From Asparagopsis taxiformis (Eukaryota; Rhodophyta; Florideophyceae; Bonnemaisoniales; Bonnemaisoniaceae): a stretch of 64,000 nt of DNA. This document shows positions 60,151-64,000 of the stretch, piece by piece. The stretch is taken from positions 1-64,000 of the forward strand of contig JALQPE010002334.1 in assembly GCA_030407315.1 (NCBI GenBank), written 5' to 3'. Position numbers and translations under genes: made by a program. How positions within the stretch are numbered: position 1 is the first letter of the stretch; each line of letters begins with the position of its first letter. The notes below the pieces were generated by a model. The model made no database searches and was not told the origin of the DNA. It saw only the letters and a program-made list of their open reading frames with translations.

Positions 60151-60880
60151 ACAGATATTTGTAGGTAGCGAAGTTAGTACGAGGGAGGATAAATGAAAGA
60201 GGATAGCAGATCGACCGACCTAGAATGGGATTGAGGTTTCTAGTCTCAGTGAAGCCTATTCTGCCAATAGAGAATAGAATCATGTTTATGTCAGTTGGGA
60301 TAGGAGATGACACTATCGATTTTAGTGCGATGACAATTAGAATCGTGCTGAAGGGCCTGCAATCGCTGAGGAATGTGACGTCATATTCCTCAATTTCCGA
60401 ACGGAAGTTGGGAATAAATAGGAGTTCACGAATGGGAGCAGCGATGCACAAAATTGGTGCAGAAAGAGCTTTTCGAGCTAATCACTGAGGCTTCCGTGAA
60501 GGAACTGAAACAGATACGGAAGAGTGTTCCATAGTTGATTACTTTCTCAATTCGAGAGCTATTTGCGATCATAGTCGCGATGCGCCGAGTGAACCAAAGC
60601 GTAAACAGCTGTTATCTCCTCTGGTGCCGTCTCCATGTTGAATCCTGCGACTTGTACATGTGTGAGAGATGCTGACAATGTGAACATCGCCGGTATGCGA
60701 AACAGCCAATTGTCGAGCAGAACGTGTGTTGAGACAGCTGTTCGGAAATGGGTTTTTCTGGCGCACAGAAAGGCTGATTGCAAGTTTTGCCAAACGCCTC
60801 ACACCACAAAACACACGCTTTCAACAATATATCCAACAAAAAATTTCATGGATCAAGCCGCCAACCACAATTCATGACAA
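60151..60880. other. interval after CACTA end
   Basis: Several small frames (for example 60225-60488) with no recognisable domain. No gene is supported. Confidence 0.4.
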
Positions 60881-60889
60881 CCAATCATC

Positions 60890-61600
60890 AGTTCACTCTC
60901 GCCAATGTGCAAGTAGCATTAATGCTAGTGTGGTCAATTGACCACACTCGACCGTGGCAAACAAGTATCGCAAGCGGATCGTTATCTCATCGCCTTGCGT
61001 AGTTGGCAATCCGCACAGTCCATACGCACGCAATTGATTGACACCAATGCGACGCCACACGCGCTTCTGTTCGTCGCTACCACGCTGCATCGTCGCTTCC
61101 AAACCGATTGGTTGATGTTCACCGATGATGCACAGCGCATTGACGCCTTTTGAATCCCGCTTCTCGCGCTCGCGCTCCCCCTTCACCACCTCCGGGCTCT
61201 TTTTCTTCGCGCACGCGTGCCACTTTGCGATGGCAAATGTGTGATCGTCACTGCGCGACTCTAGGTGGCTCGACCTCCGTCGCGTCTTCTCTGAGGAACA
61301 CGTGCACATTTTTCACGTCATGTCGGCGGTCGTGCTCGAGTTTCGACACGCCGAGACACAGCTTTTGCACCGCTTTTGTGCACAAAATGTCCACGTTGTT
61401 CTGCAGACCTCCCTGTTTATGCTGGCCATTTTGCATGTCAATCTTCCCGCCTGTCTCAACCGTGCGGCGTTGCGTAATGCGCGTGCCGTTCTCACTTTTT
61501 TGCAAGCCTGGAAGGCCTATTCGAGCGACCCGGCAGTTCTTCCAACTGTCATTGCAATCCGTTTGTACATGCATCTTTACTGGTCACACCATTAATCTCA
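60890..61600 (+). pseudogene. transportin-3/importin-13-like N-terminal remnant
   Basis: In the plus-strand frames there are ANVQVALML (about 60900), then SQADRYLIALRSWQSAQSI and LLFVATTLHRRFQTDW (60965-61110). These match the order and pattern of the importin-beta N-terminal HEAT region of transportin-3/importin-13 (a V--AL--LY block, AD-YL--F--S-EAW, then FFAA-TL---I--DW). About 200 bases later RFCAQNVHVVLQTSLFMLAILHVNLPA resembles the following HEAT unit. The pieces lie in different frames, so it is a frameshifted pseudogene or a gene with tiny introns. The family call is from memory. Confidence 0.45.
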
Positions 61601-64000
61601 CACGTGTTATTTCAACGATATGATTACGATGTCACTAGTTACGGAAAGATTGATACGTCTGCTCGCTTTCTCACGAGTCAATTCACCCATTTCGGTCTCG
61701 TGCCTACTGCCGAAGAGGAGCCTAGCTTTATGGACAAACATTAGGACTGAAAAATGTATCTAATTCAAGTAAGCTTCCTAGAATTTCACAAGCTATGCTC
61801 GATACTAAGCGAGGGGATGGCGATGAGCTCTACACAGTCAACTACGATGACCCCCGATGTGGTTCACATTCGTCACAGTACCAGTCGGGGAGACTCCTAC
61901 CTCTCAGATGGTGTCCCGGTGACTCCAAGACGCCACTGCTTTGTCCAATCCTGGTCCTAAGAAGATGACGGGTTACGCTATGTGTGACGTACATGAGTAC
62001 CATGGAAACGTGAGTGGGAATGGTGATAGTGGGATTACTGGAGTGATGGGAGATGAGTCTGGGGAGAAATCATACAGTTTCTATACACCTGACGGGTATT
62101 GGTGGAATATAATTGAATGGAATGATGTGTGATGTCTGCACCACGTCGACCTCCTCTCTCGCCCCAACATCGCGCAGCACTCTCAATGCAACACAGTGTG
62201 CATCTTTGTTGGCGTTACATGTGCGCCTAGTTCTTGCATCGCTGCTTCCCTCACATCATCATCTAACCGTCTGTAACGCAACAACATGCCACCGCATGTC
62301 GCTCACAGTCACATATGTATTTCTTAATACGCTTGTTGAAACACGGAACGCTCTTATTCACCACAGCGGCAGCTCTACACAAACTAACACTGAAACCAAG
62401 ATGGAGGCAATATATCGGTGGCATTTCATTACAAATGTACTTTTTCTTTCTGCTGCTGGTGTGGCCTTGTGTTTGAAACTTGCTTGCAGGTCCTTTCCAA
62501 CAGCTTAGTGTCGTAACCATTGCAGATGCGTTGCTGCTAGAATCACCCGGAGAGCTTCAATCAAATGGTTGTTGTGGACTAGTTGCGCTCGTTGTGAATC
62601 AATCGCCAGTGCGTGCATCTGTATTTGTGCGTTCGTGTGCGCGCTTACTAGATGCGATGCAATGCAATGCTCACGTACACTGTATACTACTGACTTTTAC
62701 AAATATAGCTTTGTATGAGAAGCGTCGGTATGTATCCGACACCTTACCATTGCCTCACTCTGTAAAGCTTCTTTCCCAGTAGCAATTTGTATCGCATTGC
62801 ACCATGACGCAGGGCAGACTGCGAGTGAAAGCAACGAGTAAACAAACTTTTCGCTCATCATTCACCACACGCTGTTGTCGTTGAAGTCATAACCATATCC
62901 ACATCCCATTCTGGAAACTCTTGGAAGACAGACGAGCCCAGTCCACCACTGGTGCTTGTAGATGTAGCATTTTTAAGCTGTTCGTTTAGATAGTAAGGGA
63001 TAGATGGTGTAGTGCGCAACACTAGAGAACAACGCTGTGCAGGACAACATGTTTGTTCGGCGTAAATCGTCATATGTTCCATTTGGACTATTTTGGCAGC
63101 TCACATGCATCAACCTGAATATTAAGACTCTGGACTGGCACACTCAAGTATCTGGATACGCTTGAGCAGTGGCAGGGGCGCAAGAGCCGGTCCAAGTTTT
63201 TGTACAAGGCACGTTGACACACTGCATTCACTTGATTGACACCCGAGTGCAACGACTGGCTCGCTGTCCAGGGATGGGGGACTGCTGCGCAAGTGTTCAA
63301 TACATCTCAAGATGCAGTTCAAGAATAAACATTTCAACGTTATCCGGCTCACGGTCTCAGTTGGTCAAGTCATGGATCACAGGGTGTGGTGAAAAACCTC
63401 TTTGTTTACATTGTCTCAATAGCGAGGTCGACGATATTGCGACCTCGTTACTGGGACGGATTGGCATCACCGAGTGTGACAGACTGGAAGATGTGATTGG
63501 GCAGGAGCGAGGTGTGTGTGAAGGATAGTAAGAAACAGCGAGGTGGGTGTGTGGAAGGTGCGAATGGCGTCAAGTGATTGGCACAAGGGAGTTGAGCTCA
63601 TCTGCGGACAGAGTATGGATGGCATCGTATGCCCGTTGGGACAGCCCGGGCGGAAGTGATCATGGGAAGCTCGTTTATGTATGTGTGCGGCAGTTGGGAT
63701 TGGGCGCGACTGGACGGCGAATGTGGTCGAAGAATGGGCGCGGCGACTATGGTCATGCTAAGTGGACCAACGCGGTGCGAGTCGAACCAGTTGATATATG
63801 AGGGATGTCAAGGCAAGGGGGCATTTAGACGGGCGAAAGGGTGCGTGTGACGCGAGTGGAAGGCGGTGAGGGAATGCATGCATGAATTGAGCGTGTGGGC
63901 GGACGAGGATTTGAGAAAACCTAATATGACAGTACATTGCGTGTGTGGTAGGCGCGTTGAAGTGTTACGGCGCATAAATCATCGGCGCCGATGGCTACGT
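61601..64000. other. degenerate interval with possible coding remnants
   Basis: Several frames of 60-130 codons on both strands. Plus-strand translation near 61600-61745 (RYDYDVTSYGKIDTSARFLTSQF) and near 62500-62760 (VRSCARLLDAM) and minus-strand near 63100-63250 (GVNQVNAVCQRALYKNLD) read like real protein sequence, but frames break within 60-100 codons. I cannot assign families. A tract of similar composition continues to the end of the window. Confidence 0.35.

Overview
The window is the end of a eukaryotic chromosome. Bases 1-530 are a telomeric tract of variable CCCCTAAT-type units (ATTAGGGG on the other strand). Behind it lies gene-poor subtelomeric DNA dominated by mobile elements. The long uninterrupted reading frames (up to 4.6 kb), the chromodomain Gypsy element and the SET domain all fit an intron-poor eukaryote. 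An alga or another protist is my best guess, but the lineage cannot be fixed from the sequence.

Layout. 0.5-11 kb: telomere-proximal DNA, a decayed Gypsy retrotransposon with intact LTRs (1331-6261), a diverged solo LTR (7195-7849) and a Copia RNase H remnant (about 8.7-9.1 kb). 11-37.5 kb: a block that begins with a CACTACGGTGTTG end (11075) and finishes with the inverted form of the same end (37515), each with subterminal ACAGTAAA/TTTACTGT repeats. Inside are two proteins I do not recognise (508 and 453 aa), a ParB-like + DNA methyltransferase + SET fusion (1155 aa), two ParB-like + 2OG-Fe(II) dioxygenase fusions, and a TNP2/CACTA-like transposase (1267 aa). 37.5-60 kb: a third ParB-like + dioxygenase gene, a young 10.9-kb chromodomain Gypsy element inserted just upstream of it, a second TNP2-like transposase (1233 aa), and a further CACTACGGTGTTG end (59671). 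60-64 kb: decayed coding remnants, including a likely transportin-3/importin-13-like fragment.

The main discovery is the repeated association of a ParB/sulfiredoxin-fold domain with DNA- or chromatin-modifying modules, next to TNP2-like transposases. One protein joins ParB to a beta-class (DPPF) amino-methyltransferase and a SET lysine methyltransferase. Three paralogues join ParB to an HxD...H dioxygenase that keeps all the metal and 2-oxoglutarate residues, with exactly 72 residues between the two metal histidines in each copy. One dioxygenase gene is intact; one has a single-base frameshift; one has a single in-frame TAA in place of a Tyr codon. Each of these genes is bordered by arrays of near-perfect palindromes: a 39-nt CTTACAGCAAAGTCATCG palindrome at loci I and II, and a TACCGGGTATTATTTT/CCATTGGCC family at locus III. 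I infer a large CACTA-type transposon, or a cluster of them, that carries its own epigenetic writers, and suggest that the palindromes may be binding sites for the encoded proteins. The two CACTA ends at 11075 and 37515 do not share an obvious target-site duplication, so one 26.4-kb element is a hypothesis and not shown.
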